Origin: Ardenticatenaceae bacterium
GTDB lineage: Bacteria > Chloroflexota > Anaerolineae > Promineifilales > Promineifilaceae
Direction: 5' to 3'
DNA length: 36,924 nucleotides
Assembly (NCBI GenBank): GCA_020634315.1
Contig: JACKBV010000038.1
Location: forward strand, 1-36,924
The notes under the pieces were generated by a model, which ran no database searches, was not told the DNA's origin, and worked only from the letters and a program-made list of their open reading frames with translations. The translations under genes were made by a program, and so were the position numbers. This document shows, piece after piece, positions 8,474 through 17,049 of the stretch (the stretch's first letter is position 1; each line of letters opens with the position of its first letter).

Positions 8474-9442
8474 TTAGACCACTTTGCGTAGCCAAATGGC
8501 GCTAAAAGTATTTGCTTCTATTGCAACAGGCTTGTAATTGGGGATGTGATTCTGCAAAAATGCTTCGTCATGATAGCGCAGCATAGGCATGGAAAGTAGG
8601 ATTTCAAAATGATCATTAAAGCAAAGAAAAGCTTGTAACAACATGGCCTCATTCCAATACATGGGCCAACTTCTTCCTAGCACCCATTTTTCGGCGGGAT
8701 AAGGAGTATTATAGGGAAAGGGGATGTCATGGATGTGAATAATGACACCTTTTTGCAACTGAGGCAGCACTTCTAAGAAAAGGTAAGCGACATCACCATC
8801 TATTTTGAGGACATGGCTGGAATCAATAAACAAGATGTCATTCTCTTCTAGTGTCTGAAAAAGAGCCATATCGGTATTCTGCACTTCATCTACTTGTACA
8901 TGAATACCTGAAATAGTGTAAAGATGATCGTAAGGATATGGTTCAATACAATGAATTTGCAGCGAGTTTCCATCTATTTCATTTTGTGCTGCGGCTAGGG
9001 AGCAATAGTATGTCGAGACACCGGAACCTACCTCAATATAACGGCGCGGTTTATACTGGCGTACTATTAAGTAGAGTGCAAGAGCATCTAATTCTGTATA
9101 TCCAGGACCAAACCCTTTGCGGATAATTTCTTGATAGGGTGGCAATTGGGCAAACTCTGTATAGTAATCTGCCAACATTTCGGTCAGGGTTGCTTTGAAA
9201 TCATCTAAGTTATAGTGGATACCTGATAGTGTGCTGGGATGGTTCCAGCGAGCTTCGTTCTTTTGTAGATCCGCTAACACTGGCAATGGCGAATAATAAT
9301 CTTTTTTACGCACAAGGTTATAGCCTAAAAAAGAGGCAAAAGAACGGATTAAGGTGACAAACGGCCGTTCCACTGTTTTTTTTGCTTTTTCTAGCAAGCC
9401 CCACATGTTGCGGGGGAGGTTCCGCTGTAAAAATGATTTCAT
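8474..9442 (-). CDS. Class I SAM-dependent methyltransferase
   Basis: A 322-residue protein. After a basic N-terminal region of about 100 residues comes RRYIEVGSGVSTYYCSLAA (SAM motif I), then HCIEPYPYD, NDILFIDSSHVLKIDGDV (acidic motif with DSSH) and GVIIHIHDIPFPYNTP. This DSSH/HIHDI pattern matches Methyltransf_24-like enzymes that occur among glycan biosynthesis genes. The gene sits 18 nt downstream of a GT4 gene and probably shares its transcript. Specificity, and whether it really methylates a sugar, cannot be told. Confidence 0.75.
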   Translation of the reverse strand: MKSFLQRNLPRNMWGLLEKAKKTVERPFVTLIRSFASFLGYNLVRKKDYYSPLPVLADLQKNEARWNHPSTLSGIHYNLDDFKATLTEMLADYYTEFAQLPPYQEIIRKGFGPGYTELDALALYLIVRQYKPRRYIEVGSGVSTYYCSLAAAQNEIDGNSLQIHCIEPYPYDHLYTISGIHVQVDEVQNTDMALFQTLEENDILFIDSSHVLKIDGDVAYLFLEVLPQLQKGVIIHIHDIPFPYNTPYPAEKWVLGRSWPMYWNEAMLLQAFLCFNDHFEILLSMPMLRYHDEAFLQNHIPNYKPVAIEANTFSAIWLRKVV

Positions 9443-9460
9443 GACTGTATTTCCATTAAA

Positions 9461-10603
9461 TTATAGATTCGTTGTATGGTTTGCCAGTGAGTAGATTTGC
9501 TCGACAAGATGCTGCCAGGAAAAACGGCCGTTTTCCTGCCCAATTCTCTCCATCATCCCTGCGCCAAGCCCTTCCGCAAAAAAGCGGTCAATTGCCGCCG
9601 CCAACGCAGTCGGATTGTCCGGTGGCACCACCAGCCCGGTTTGTTCATGCGTTACCACTTCGCCCAACCCGCCTACATTCGTCGTAATCACCGGTTTGCC
9701 TTGCCCAAATGCCGCCTGAATAATGCCACTTTGCGTGGCGCTGCGATAAGGCAAAACGACGACCTCAGCACGCGCCAGGCAGGCAGCCAGCAGTTCGTTT
9801 GGCAAATAATCGTCAACCAGCGTCACGGCATCGGCAATGCCCAGGCGTGCGATTTGTTCGCGATACGTGTCCGTGCCTTGCCAAAATTCGCCGGCGACTA
9901 ACAAGTGTAACGGCCGTTGCGCCAACACCTGCGGCAGCGCATCCAACAACACATCTAACCCTTTGTAAGGGCGGACAAACCCGGCAAACAAGAGCAGCGG
10001 CCGATCGGCGGGCAGCGACCAGGGCAGTGCTGCCGCAGGCACATCTCCCAAAGCAGCATATGTTGGGTGCGGCGTCACTCGAACGGCCGCCTGTGGCAAA
10101 ATCTGCCGCAAAATGGCGGCATCGGCTTCTGCATGGACAATGTAACCGTTCCCTGCCGCCAGTGCCAACCGCGTTAGCAAGGGCAATATTGGGCGCAGTT
10201 TTCCCTGTTCATGCGGTAAGACATTGTGGCAAATGAACAACAACTTGGGGCGTGTGGGCAGTCGCCGAATACCCTGCCCCAACGCCATCCACGCTGGTGC
10301 CCAAAATGGAACCCACCAGGGAATGATGACGACTTCTGGCTTCCATTGGCGCATGCGTCGCAGTGTACGCCACCAACTCAGCGGGTTGAGCGGATTGAGC
10401 AGGTATTCGGCGTCGGTTTGTAACGGCCGTTCACTGGGATCGCGATCACTTCGTCCAGGAAACAACCACTGCGGATACTGCTGCGAAAAAGAGATAAACA
10501 AAACCTCATTTTCATGTTCTAAGGCTTGCGCCAACAAGGTAGTGTAGTGGGCAATGCCCCCGCGATAAGGGTATGTCGGGCCAATGAGACAGTAACGTGT
10601 CAT
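9461..10603 (-). CDS. Family 4 glycosyltransferase
   Basis: About 380 residues from ATG at 10603 (MTRYCLIGPTYPYRGG). This start is preferred to the one 75 nt upstream because a perfect TATAAT ends 6 nt before it and the upstream codons fall in the divergent promoter region. The N-terminal GT-B domain has YRGGIAHYTTLLAQAL; the C-terminal domain has LLFAGFVRPYKGLDVLLDAL, VVLPYRSATQSGIIQAAFG and GKPVITTNVGGLGEVV. These are typical GT4 donor-site motifs, including the E/Q-x7 catalytic loop in a variant form. It is the first gene of the minus-strand glycan cluster. Four ACGGCCGT-type motifs lie inside it. Confidence 0.88.
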   Translation of the reverse strand: MTRYCLIGPTYPYRGGIAHYTTLLAQALEHENEVLFISFSQQYPQWLFPGRSDRDPSERPLQTDAEYLLNPLNPLSWWRTLRRMRQWKPEVVIIPWWVPFWAPAWMALGQGIRRLPTRPKLLFICHNVLPHEQGKLRPILPLLTRLALAAGNGYIVHAEADAAILRQILPQAAVRVTPHPTYAALGDVPAAALPWSLPADRPLLLFAGFVRPYKGLDVLLDALPQVLAQRPLHLLVAGEFWQGTDTYREQIARLGIADAVTLVDDYLPNELLAACLARAEVVVLPYRSATQSGIIQAAFGQGKPVITTNVGGLGEVVTHEQTGLVVPPDNPTALAAAIDRFFAEGLGAGMMERIGQENGRFSWQHLVEQIYSLANHTTNL

Positions 10604-10678
10604 ACGCAGATTATAGCGTATTGCGTATGGCACATCGCCCTTTTTACGAAATCGGTGATACGCAATACAATCCCCCAT
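10604..10678. promoter_or_regulatory. Divergent promoters with -10 boxes next to start codons
   Basis: The 75-nt gap between divergent genes holds TATAAT on the minus strand (10615-10610), 6 nt before the ATG at 10603, and TACAAT on the plus strand (10666-10671), 7 nt before the ATG at 10679. Neither gene has a Shine-Dalgarno sequence. Both transcripts would start at or near the ATG, so they would be leaderless. The gap also shows degenerate 7-nt repeats (units like AGCGTAT, TGCGTAT). Confidence 0.55.
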
Positions 10679-11542
10679 ATGATTCTCATTACGGGCGCAA
10701 CCGGCTTTATTGGCCGTTCTCTTACCCGGCAGTTAACACAGGCGGGCTATGAGTGGCGGGCATATGACGGCCGTATCAACAATCCCCTTGTGCTGCGCCA
10801 GCAGTTAGTTGGCGTAGATCGCGTCATTCACCTGGCCGGGGCCGAAGGGCGAGGGCGCAATCGCCTGCTGCAACACGTTGATGTGGAAGGTACCGAACGC
10901 GTATTAGAGGAGTGCCAGCGTGCCCAGGTGCAGCATCTCATTGTGATTAGCCGCATTGGTGCCGATGCCAATTCCCTCCATCCCTTGCTGCGGGCGAAAG
11001 GGGAAGCTGAACGTGCTGTGCGGCGCGGCGGCGTTCCTTACACCATTATCCGCGCGGCGACTCTGTTCGGCCTGGGTGATCGCTTTTCTGAAATTGTCCT
11101 GGGATTGGTTATTTGGAGTTGGCCGCTTGCCTGGCTGCCCGATGGCGGCACAGTTGCCATGCAGCCCTTGTGGGTAGAAGATTTAGCCCGCTGCCTGGTG
11201 CAAACAGTAGGGCGAGAGGATCTGCTGGGCCAGACTGTGACGGTGGCCGGGGAAGAGCGGCTGCGTTATCAAGACATTGTACGTGAGATTATGGTGACAA
11301 CCGGACTGCGCCGCATCCTATTCAAAATGCCTTTGGTGTTGTTACGGCCGTTAACAACCATCATCTTTGGCTGGTGGCATTGGCCCGCCATGACGCGTTA
11401 CTTTGCCGAGCGCTTCTTTGTCCCGGAAGTTGCCGATTTAGATAGTGTGCTGCGTGTTTATGGCTTTCGGCCCGCCCGTTTTCAGGAAACCATCGCCTAT
11501 TTGCGGCGACCCGGATTACGCTGGCGACTTTTCCGCCACTAA
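10679..11542 (+). CDS. Atypical SDR, NDUFA9-like NAD(P)-binding protein
   Basis: A 287-residue protein from ATG 10679; the longer frame upstream crosses the divergent promoters and is rejected. It opens with MILITGATGFIGRSL (Rossmann TGxxGxxG), then VIHLAGAEGRG, LIVISRIGAD (where classical SDRs have SS..VYG) and PYTIIRAATLFG. This matches the atypical SDR group that includes complex I NDUFA9-like and NmrA-like proteins, which bind NAD(P) and often lack the catalytic YxxxK. No YxxxK is visible. A strong terminator follows at 11559. The role is unknown; its position beside the glycan cluster may be incidental. Confidence 0.78.
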   Translation: MILITGATGFIGRSLTRQLTQAGYEWRAYDGRINNPLVLRQQLVGVDRVIHLAGAEGRGRNRLLQHVDVEGTERVLEECQRAQVQHLIVISRIGADANSLHPLLRAKGEAERAVRRGGVPYTIIRAATLFGLGDRFSEIVLGLVIWSWPLAWLPDGGTVAMQPLWVEDLARCLVQTVGREDLLGQTVTVAGEERLRYQDIVREIMVTTGLRRILFKMPLVLLRPLTTIIFGWWHWPAMTRYFAERFFVPEVADLDSVLRVYGFRPARFQETIAYLRRPGLRWRLFRH

Positions 11543-11558
11543 AAATGGGACAAAAAAA

Positions 11559-11592
11559 CGGGCTGACCCTTAGGCCAGCCCGATTGTTTTTT
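11559..11592 (+). terminator. Rho-independent terminator
   Basis: CGGGCTG (11559-11565) pairs with CAGCCCG (11576-11582), followed by ATTGTTTTTTT. A run of A before the stem could also allow use from the other strand. It ends the NDUFA9-like SDR gene. Confidence 0.85.
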
Positions 11593-11593
11593 T

Positions 11594-11623
11594 GAGAGTC
11601 AGGAACGCCGAAACCTGACTCTC
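11594..11623. repeat. Perfect 10-bp inverted repeat after the terminator
   Basis: GAGAGTCAGG (11594-11603) and CCTGACTCTC (11614-11623) form a perfect stem around a 10-nt loop immediately after the terminator. There is no U-tract; it may be a protein site or a structured RNA end. The rest of the 315-nt gap to 11938 holds the direct repeats at 11703-11730 and a -10 box at 11926. Confidence 0.6.
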
Positions 11624-11702
11624 GTTAAAAGGAGGAGAAGAAGAGATTTTTTAATACGTCCACATTTTATGACGATAAGCTGCCTTTCGCTGTACGGCGA
11701 GC

Positions 11703-11730
11703 CTACGCAAAAACTACGCAAAACCTACGC
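11703..11730 (+). promoter_or_regulatory. Three CTACGC direct repeats at 11-bp spacing
   Basis: CTACGC occurs at 11703, 11714 and 11725, each of the first two followed by four or five A. The exact 11-bp period places the sites on one face of the helix, as for OmpR/PhoB-family response regulators. It lies about 200 nt upstream of the -10 box of the membrane glycosyltransferase gene, which is far for a classical activator. Confidence 0.4.
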
Positions 11731-11925
11731 TTGTGACAAAAAGAACAATCGCGCCTATTGCACGCTTTTCGCTTTTCCCTTCCTTGCTGAAAACGACCTC
11801 TCGCTGCTGGGTTCCGCGAGGTGAACATTTTCATCTCGCAGCTGTTCATCCATAGCGGATTGTCACGTTTATGAAAGTCCGCTCGGCTTTGGCGCGTCAT
11901 CCTTTCCTCTCGCCCATTCCGGCGC

Positions 11926-11931
11926 TACAAT
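11926..11931 (+). promoter_or_regulatory. -10 box of a leaderless promoter
   Basis: TACAAT ends 7 nt before the ATG at 11939 and no Shine-Dalgarno is present between them. No clear -35 was identified. Confidence 0.45.
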
Positions 11932-11938
11932 CCAGTCT

Positions 11939-14758
11939 ATGACACGCATTGGACGTTATCAGGCGCTGGCTGTTATGGTGATCACCTTGCTGATTGCCGC
12001 AGCTTTACGCCTGCCCCATTTGGCAGCCGCCCCACCAGGATTGCATTACGACGAAGCCGCCAACGGCGTTTTAGCCGCCGATATTGGTTTGCGCGGCGAT
12101 CATCCTGTTTTCATTGCCAGCTATACCGGCAAAGAGGTGCTCTTTTTCTATTTGGCGGGTGGGATGATGCGTCTGGTGGGGGAATCTGTTTTTGCCCTGC
12201 GCATCACGGCCGCTTTTGTTGGTATTCTCACCGTTGCTGCGGCTTATTGGTTGGGGCGCGAAATGGGACTGGATCGGCGCGTCGTCTTGATTGCTGCTAT
12301 TTTGCTCGCGGTCAGTTTTTGGCACTTGTTGTTTAGCCGCCTCGGTTTTCGAGCCATTACACAACCGTTGCTGCAAGCGTTGACGTTGGCGACACTGCTG
12401 CATGGATTGCGCCGTGACCGGTGGCCTTGGCTGGCTGCCGCCGGGATTTTGCTGGGCTTAACGGCGTACACTTATCTGGCGGCACGGCTTTTCCCTGTCT
12501 TGTTGCTGTTGGCCTTGCTGCCTTTATTGGCGTCACGACAGCAGCGTTGGCTGCGCAGTCGGCAGTTATTGATGGTTTTGCTGCCAGGGGTCGTTGTTTT
12601 GGTGCCGCTGCTCCTCTATTTTGTGCAGCACCCGGACGCGTTTTGGGTGCGTATTACACAAGTGGCTCCGGATACGGCCGTTTCCCTCCCCCTCGCCGAA
12701 AGTTTTGCCAAATCACTGCAAATGTTTTTCCTCGTTGGCGATCCATACATACGCTTCAACATTCCGGGGCGGCCCCTCTTTAACAGCTTTTGGGGAACGT
12801 TGCTGGTTGTGGGATGGTTGTACACACTTTGGCGCTGGTCACAGCGGTCGGCGGATTGGGAACGCGTTACCAAATTGTTGCTGCTGTTTAATCCGTTGGT
12901 GATGCTGCTGCCAACGGCTTTGGCAACCGCTGAAATCGTCCCCAGTAATTTGCGGGCCATTGGCCTGATTCCGCTCATCTTTTACTTGCCGGGCATCGGG
13001 TTGGCGGTGCTGCTGCAATCGTTGGAAAATTGGCTGCGCAGCCGGATGGTAACGGTGACGACGCTGGCAATTGGCCTGGTTGTGTTGTTATTAGGCAGCA
13101 TTACCACGGATCGCCTTTACAATCGCGTTTGGGCGAGTGACCCCGATTTGTATTATGCATCGGATGGCGATTTAGCGGACGCAGCCCGCTTTCTTGATGC
13201 GCAGGAGACGGAGGATACGGCCGTTTACGTGGCCGCGCTCCATTATCAACATCCCACCCTGGCTTTTCTCAGCGACAAATATGATGCCGTAAAATGGCTG
13301 CCGGGCAGTCAGGCACTTGTTTTTCCGGCCAATGGCCCGGCGCTTTACATTTTCCCGCATAACAGCCCGCTGCCAGCGTGGACTGAGCCATATTTCAGCA
13401 CGGCAAAGCAAGTGGCGGTGGGCACAACATCTGCCGATTTGGATGCGTTTGTCGCTTATACAACGGCCGTTTCCCCCACACTGAACATCGCGCACGCTAC
13501 CAACATCAATTTTGGCAATGTCATCACCTTGCTTGGCTATACCGTCGAGACCGCATACACAGGCGAGACGATGCCTTTGACTTTGTTCTGGCGCGTGCAA
13601 AACACGCCGACCCTCAATTATGTGCCCTTTGTTCACCTGGAAGATGTCTGGCAGTATCGTTGGAGTCAGGGCGAAGCAGACGCTTACCCGTCGGCGCAGT
13701 GGCAGCCAGGCGACACCATCGTCCAGCATGTCGAATTGCCGGTTCCCCCTGGTGCGCCTCCCGGTTCTTACCGCCTGCGTATTGGCCTGTTTAATCCAGA
13801 TACGGGAGAGCGGTTGGCGCGGTTGGATGGAGACGGCCGTTATGCGGGCAGCGCCTTCATTCTAGAGTACGTTGGCGTCCTTGCTGGCCCTATTCCCGAT
13901 GATTTGCCCCAACCTCCTTCCAGTATTGGCGATCAAGTTATTCCAGGCTTGCGTTTGTTGGGCTACCAACTTGGCAGCAGCACAATTTTCACCGGCGATA
14001 CATTGGGCTTGTCCCTCTGGTGGGAAGCAACACAAGCCTTGCCACGTCTGACGACCCGCCTCGAACTGCTGCGCCTGGATAATACCGGCCGTATTTTGCT
14101 CGACACGCAGCCCGTTCATGGCGGCTACCCCTTCCATTTTTGGTATACGCCGCAGTTCCTGATCGATCATGTAGACCCGCGTATTCCCGCCGCTTTTCCT
14201 GCTGGAGAATACCGCCTGCAATTGCGTGTCTTGGACGCAGAAAACGAAACATTGCTCAAACATACGTTGGGTTGGGTGAATGTGGTAGCGACTGAACGAC
14301 TCTTCACCCCGCCGCCAATGCAGTTCAAATTGAATGCCATTTTTGGCGGCGAGATCGCCTTGCTTGGCTATGACGTGGAGGCGACCGGGGAAGATCAATA
14401 TGTGCTGCGCCTCGTTTGGCAAGGGCAGCAAACGCCCACAACCGATTACACGGTATTTGTCCACGTTTTAGACGCGGATGGCGTCTGTTGTCTTTGGCAG
14501 CAAGATACCATGCCGCAGCAAAATCAATACCCAACAACGCGCTGGCTGCCGGGGGAAGTGGTAGTTGATACGTACCAAATTACGCTGCCAGATGGATTGG
14601 CTGCCGATAAGTATGGGGTGGAAGTGGGCTTGTACATTGCCGAAACGGGACAACGCTTGCAGGTAAGTATGGGCAGCACTCCGGCAGGGACGCTGTCGCC
14701 GGATGGCGTATTGGCGGGGGATGTGGTCTATGTACGGCCGTTTATTGTCGAAGATTAA
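11939..14758 (+). CDS. GT39/ArnT-like membrane glycosyltransferase with three C-terminal beta-sandwich repeats
   Basis: A 939-residue protein. Residues about 1-420 hold roughly eleven membrane helices. The first outside loop has PPGLHYDEAANGVLAADIG, the D-E motif typical of GT-C (GT39/PMT/ArnT) enzymes that use polyprenyl-phosphate sugars outside the membrane, and GRPLFNSFWG occurs later. Residues about 515-935 carry three related extracellular units, each with a LLGY start (near 529, 663, 810). Units 1 and 3 share LTLFWR/LRLVWQ, then Y-x-x-FVH, W-x-PG, and GLF/GLY-x-x-x-TG-x-RL. The second unit is more divergent. These beta-domains may bind glycan or the cell surface. It contains five ACGGCCGT copies. 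The acceptor is unknown. Confidence 0.8.
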   Translation: MTRIGRYQALAVMVITLLIAAALRLPHLAAAPPGLHYDEAANGVLAADIGLRGDHPVFIASYTGKEVLFFYLAGGMMRLVGESVFALRITAAFVGILTVAAAYWLGREMGLDRRVVLIAAILLAVSFWHLLFSRLGFRAITQPLLQALTLATLLHGLRRDRWPWLAAAGILLGLTAYTYLAARLFPVLLLLALLPLLASRQQRWLRSRQLLMVLLPGVVVLVPLLLYFVQHPDAFWVRITQVAPDTAVSLPLAESFAKSLQMFFLVGDPYIRFNIPGRPLFNSFWGTLLVVGWLYTLWRWSQRSADWERVTKLLLLFNPLVMLLPTALATAEIVPSNLRAIGLIPLIFYLPGIGLAVLLQSLENWLRSRMVTVTTLAIGLVVLLLGSITTDRLYNRVWASDPDLYYASDGDLADAARFLDAQETEDTAVYVAALHYQHPTLAFLSDKYDAVKWLPGSQALVFPANGPALYIFPHNSPLPAWTEPYFSTAKQVAVGTTSADLDAFVAYTTAVSPTLNIAHATNINFGNVITLLGYTVETAYTGETMPLTLFWRVQNTPTLNYVPFVHLEDVWQYRWSQGEADAYPSAQWQPGDTIVQHVELPVPPGAPPGSYRLRIGLFNPDTGERLARLDGDGRYAGSAFILEYVGVLAGPIPDDLPQPPSSIGDQVIPGLRLLGYQLGSSTIFTGDTLGLSLWWEATQALPRLTTRLELLRLDNTGRILLDTQPVHGGYPFHFWYTPQFLIDHVDPRIPAAFPAGEYRLQLRVLDAENETLLKHTLGWVNVVATERLFTPPPMQFKLNAIFGGEIALLGYDVEATGEDQYVLRLVWQGQQTPTTDYTVFVHVLDADGVCCLWQQDTMPQQNQYPTTRWLPGEVVVDTYQITLPDGLAADKYGVEVGLYIAETGQRLQVSMGSTPAGTLSPDGVLAGDVVYVRPFIVED

Positions 14759-14796
14759 CCCTTTCTGATCGTCCTCCCATGACGCACTGCGACATG

Positions 14797-14825
14797 TTGC
14801 GCACCCTCTGGCGCAAAGTTATAAT
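14797..14825 (+). promoter_or_regulatory. Promoter with overlapping inverted repeat
   Basis: TTGCGC (14797-14802), 17 nt, then TATAAT (14820-14825). The inverted repeat TTGCGC..GCGCAA (14797-14816) overlaps the -35 and spacer and could be an operator. A small hairpin TTTCAGG/CCTGAAA follows in the leader. It serves the acyl-CoA dehydrogenase at 14886. Confidence 0.6.
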
Positions 14826-14885
14826 GTTTTCAGGTAATTTGCCTGAAACACCTTAATTCTTTTTGGATAAGATGAGTACACGACC

Positions 14886-16094
14886 ATGCTAGATTTTTCC
14901 CTGACTGAAGAACAATTGAGCGCCGCGGCGATGGTAAAAGAGTTCGTTGACCACGAAGTCTATCCAACCATCAAAGAGTATGATCGCAAACACGAGATGA
15001 ACCCGGATGTTTTGCCGCGCATGGCTGAACTGGGCATCTTAGGCATTAACATCCCTGTTCGCTATGGTGGTCAAGGGTTTGACTACGTCACCCTGGGCTT
15101 GGTTTGTGAGGAATTAGAGCGCTGCGATTCTACCGTGCGCGTTGTCATGTCTGTGCATATGGGGCTAAACAGCATGGGCGTGTTGCAATGGGGCACAGAG
15201 GAACAAAAACAGCGCTTTTTGACGCCCCAAGCCAAAGGCGAAAAATATGCTGCTTTTGGTCTGACAGAACCGGGCGCTGGCTCAGATGTGGCCGCCATGC
15301 TCTCGACCGCACGCCGCGATGGCGATGATTACATCATCAATGGCGAAAAGATGTGGATCAGCCTGGCGACAAAGGCACATCATGTGCTTTGGTTTGCGAA
15401 GACAGACCCGCAGGCTGGGCACAAAGGTATCACCGCGTTCATGGTGGAGACGGATATGCCCGGCGTGACGACGGGTGATATTCATGGCAAGCTGGGTGTG
15501 CGTGCCGGTTCGACAGGTTGGATTAGCTGTCAGGATGTGCGTGTTCCGGCGGCCAATCGCATCGGTGAAGAAGGGGAGGGGTTCAAGATTGCCATGAGCT
15601 GCCTGGATAACGGCCGTTACACCGTTGCCTCTGGTGCGACTGGTCTCATTCGCGCCTGTCTCGACGCTTCCCTCAAATATTCCCAAGAGCGGCAAACCTT
15701 TGGACAGCCCATTGCCACTTACCAGCTTGTACAGCAAAAACTCGCCTTCATGCAGCAGTGGTACGACACATCGCGGCTGCTCTACCTGAAAGCAGGCTGG
15801 ATGAAAAATGAGGGGCAGCGTAATACGCGCGAAACCTCGATGGCGAAATGGTACGCCACCGACCATTCCTTCCAGGCGGCGCACGAAGCTATTCAAATTC
15901 ATGGCGCGTATGGGTATTCGGATGAGTACGATGTGGAGCGTTACTTGCGCAACAGTCGTGGCGCGATTATTTATGAAGGCACCAGTGAAATTCACCAATT
16001 AATGCAGGCCGGGTATTTGTTGGGCACACGCAAGGATAAACCTTTGCGTTGTGAACTGCCTGCCTATGACCCGGAATTTTGGCAGAACGAGTAA
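14886..16094 (+). CDS. Acyl-CoA dehydrogenase
   Basis: A 402-residue flavoenzyme of normal family length. N-terminal helical domain begins MLDFSLTEEQ; the FAD/substrate signature is AAFGLTEPGAGSDVAAM, then MWISLATKAHHVLWFAK, and the C-terminal helical domain ends with HGAYGYSDEYDVERYLRN and IYEGTSEIHQ. Glu364 in YEGT is the expected catalytic base (as in MCAD and glutaryl-CoA dehydrogenase). It oxidises an acyl-CoA to the trans-2-enoyl-CoA and passes electrons to ETF, whose two genes follow directly. Chain length is not predictable. It is a distant paralogue of the enzyme at 32276-33442. Confidence 0.93.
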   Translation: MLDFSLTEEQLSAAAMVKEFVDHEVYPTIKEYDRKHEMNPDVLPRMAELGILGINIPVRYGGQGFDYVTLGLVCEELERCDSTVRVVMSVHMGLNSMGVLQWGTEEQKQRFLTPQAKGEKYAAFGLTEPGAGSDVAAMLSTARRDGDDYIINGEKMWISLATKAHHVLWFAKTDPQAGHKGITAFMVETDMPGVTTGDIHGKLGVRAGSTGWISCQDVRVPAANRIGEEGEGFKIAMSCLDNGRYTVASGATGLIRACLDASLKYSQERQTFGQPIATYQLVQQKLAFMQQWYDTSRLLYLKAGWMKNEGQRNTRETSMAKWYATDHSFQAAHEAIQIHGAYGYSDEYDVERYLRNSRGAIIYEGTSEIHQLMQAGYLLGTRKDKPLRCELPAYDPEFWQNE

Positions 16095-16245
16095 TACCCT
16101 TGATCGGTAACCCGTAATCGCTGATCTGTAGGGCGCTGCCTCTGGATCATACCAGGCAGATAGCGGCATGTGGACTTCGAATTACGGACAGTAGGCATGA
16201 GGCGTAAACTTTTACGCAATACGCAATCCGCAATATGTAGGAGGT
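16095..16245. repeat. Degenerate 7-nt tandem repeats in spacer
   Basis: The spacer before etfB shows runs readable in steps of seven: CGGTAAC CCGTAAT CGCTGAT CTGTAGG near 16105-16132, and TACGCAA TACGCAA TCCGCAA TATGTAG near 16212-16240. The latter ends in AGGAGG, which serves as ribosome binding site for etfB. Similar heptads occur at 10604-10672 and 26881-26955. Confidence 0.45.
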
Positions 16246-16251
16246 TAATAC

Positions 16252-17049
16252 ATGAAAGTAGTTGTGTGTACGAAGCAGACCCCAAGCACAACGGCCGTTT
16301 TCTCTGTCAATAACGGCGTTGTCAGTTGGGATGATCCCGGTGGCAAGCCCAATGTGGTCAACCCCTGGGATGAATACGCCATTGAAGAAGGCATTCGCCT
16401 CAAGGAAAACCATGGCGCAGCAGACGTTATTGCTTTGTCTATTGGCGGCGAAGACAGCAAAGAGGCGTTGAAAACCGCCCTGGCAATGGGATGCACCGAT
16501 GCCATGCTGGTATCCGATGACGCATTTGCCGGTTCCGATGCCGTGGGGAATGCACGGGTATGGGCGGCCGCGATTAACCAGCTTGGCGATGTTCAAATTG
16601 CGATTTTTGGCAAGCTAACGATTGATGACAATATGGGCGCTGCCGCTATGTTAACGGCACGCAAATTGGGCTGGACTCCACTCACCTTTGTGTCAGCCAT
16701 TAAAGAAGTTGGCAATGGTTCCATCACCGTTGAGCGCTTGTTGGATGATGGCAAAGAAACGGTAACAGCCCCGCTGCCTGTCGTGATCAACGTTGTTAAA
16801 GAGATTAATGAGCCGCGTTACCCATCCTTCATGGGGATTCGCAAGGCTAACCGGGCCACCATTCCGGTGTTAACTGGCAGCGATCTAAATGTAGATGGTG
16901 CAACGGGCGCAGCAGCCAGTAAAGTGGATTGGTCGCAGGTATTCCCCATTCCGCCGCGCGAGGGCAGCGTGGAAATGATTGCTGGGGACAGCGTTGAAGA
17001 GCAGGTCGAAATCCTGGTTGATAAATTATTTGAGGAGAAGGTGATATGA
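16252..17049 (+). CDS. etfB: Electron transfer flavoprotein subunit beta
   Basis: A 265-residue protein with the EtfB opening MKVVVCTKQTPSTTAVFS, NPWDEYAIEEGIRL, the nucleotide (AMP)-binding region ALSIGGEDSKEALKTALAMG and the family signature VVNVVKEINEPRYPSFMG (seen as VVINVVKEINEPRYPSFMG). With EtfA it accepts electrons from acyl-CoA dehydrogenases and delivers them to ETF:quinone oxidoreductase. AGGAGG sits 7 nt before the ATG. Its stop overlaps the etfA start as ATGA, so the subunits are translationally coupled. It directly follows an acyl-CoA dehydrogenase, its likely donor. Confidence 0.95.
   Translation: MKVVVCTKQTPSTTAVFSVNNGVVSWDDPGGKPNVVNPWDEYAIEEGIRLKENHGAADVIALSIGGEDSKEALKTALAMGCTDAMLVSDDAFAGSDAVGNARVWAAAINQLGDVQIAIFGKLTIDDNMGAAAMLTARKLGWTPLTFVSAIKEVGNGSITVERLLDDGKETVTAPLPVVINVVKEINEPRYPSFMGIRKANRATIPVLTGSDLNVDGATGAAASKVDWSQVFPIPPREGSVEMIAGDSVEEQVEILVDKLFEEKVI

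Noticed and set aside
1..10603. LPS O-antigen cluster of a Gram-negative
   Set aside because: No lipid A, heptose, Wzx or Wzy signatures were recognised; 'surface glycan' is the safer description.
11703..11900. Small minus-strand gene in the 315-nt gap
   Set aside because: No ribosome binding site, basic low-complexity product, and it covers the direct repeats.
13862..14464. Minus-strand frame of 200 codons within the membrane glycosyltransferase
   Set aside because: Shadow of the beta-sandwich repeats, which are conserved in the plus frame.
15282..15998. Minus-strand open frame (238 codons) opposite the first acyl-CoA dehydrogenase
   Set aside because: Antisense to an intact conserved enzyme; composition is not protein-like.
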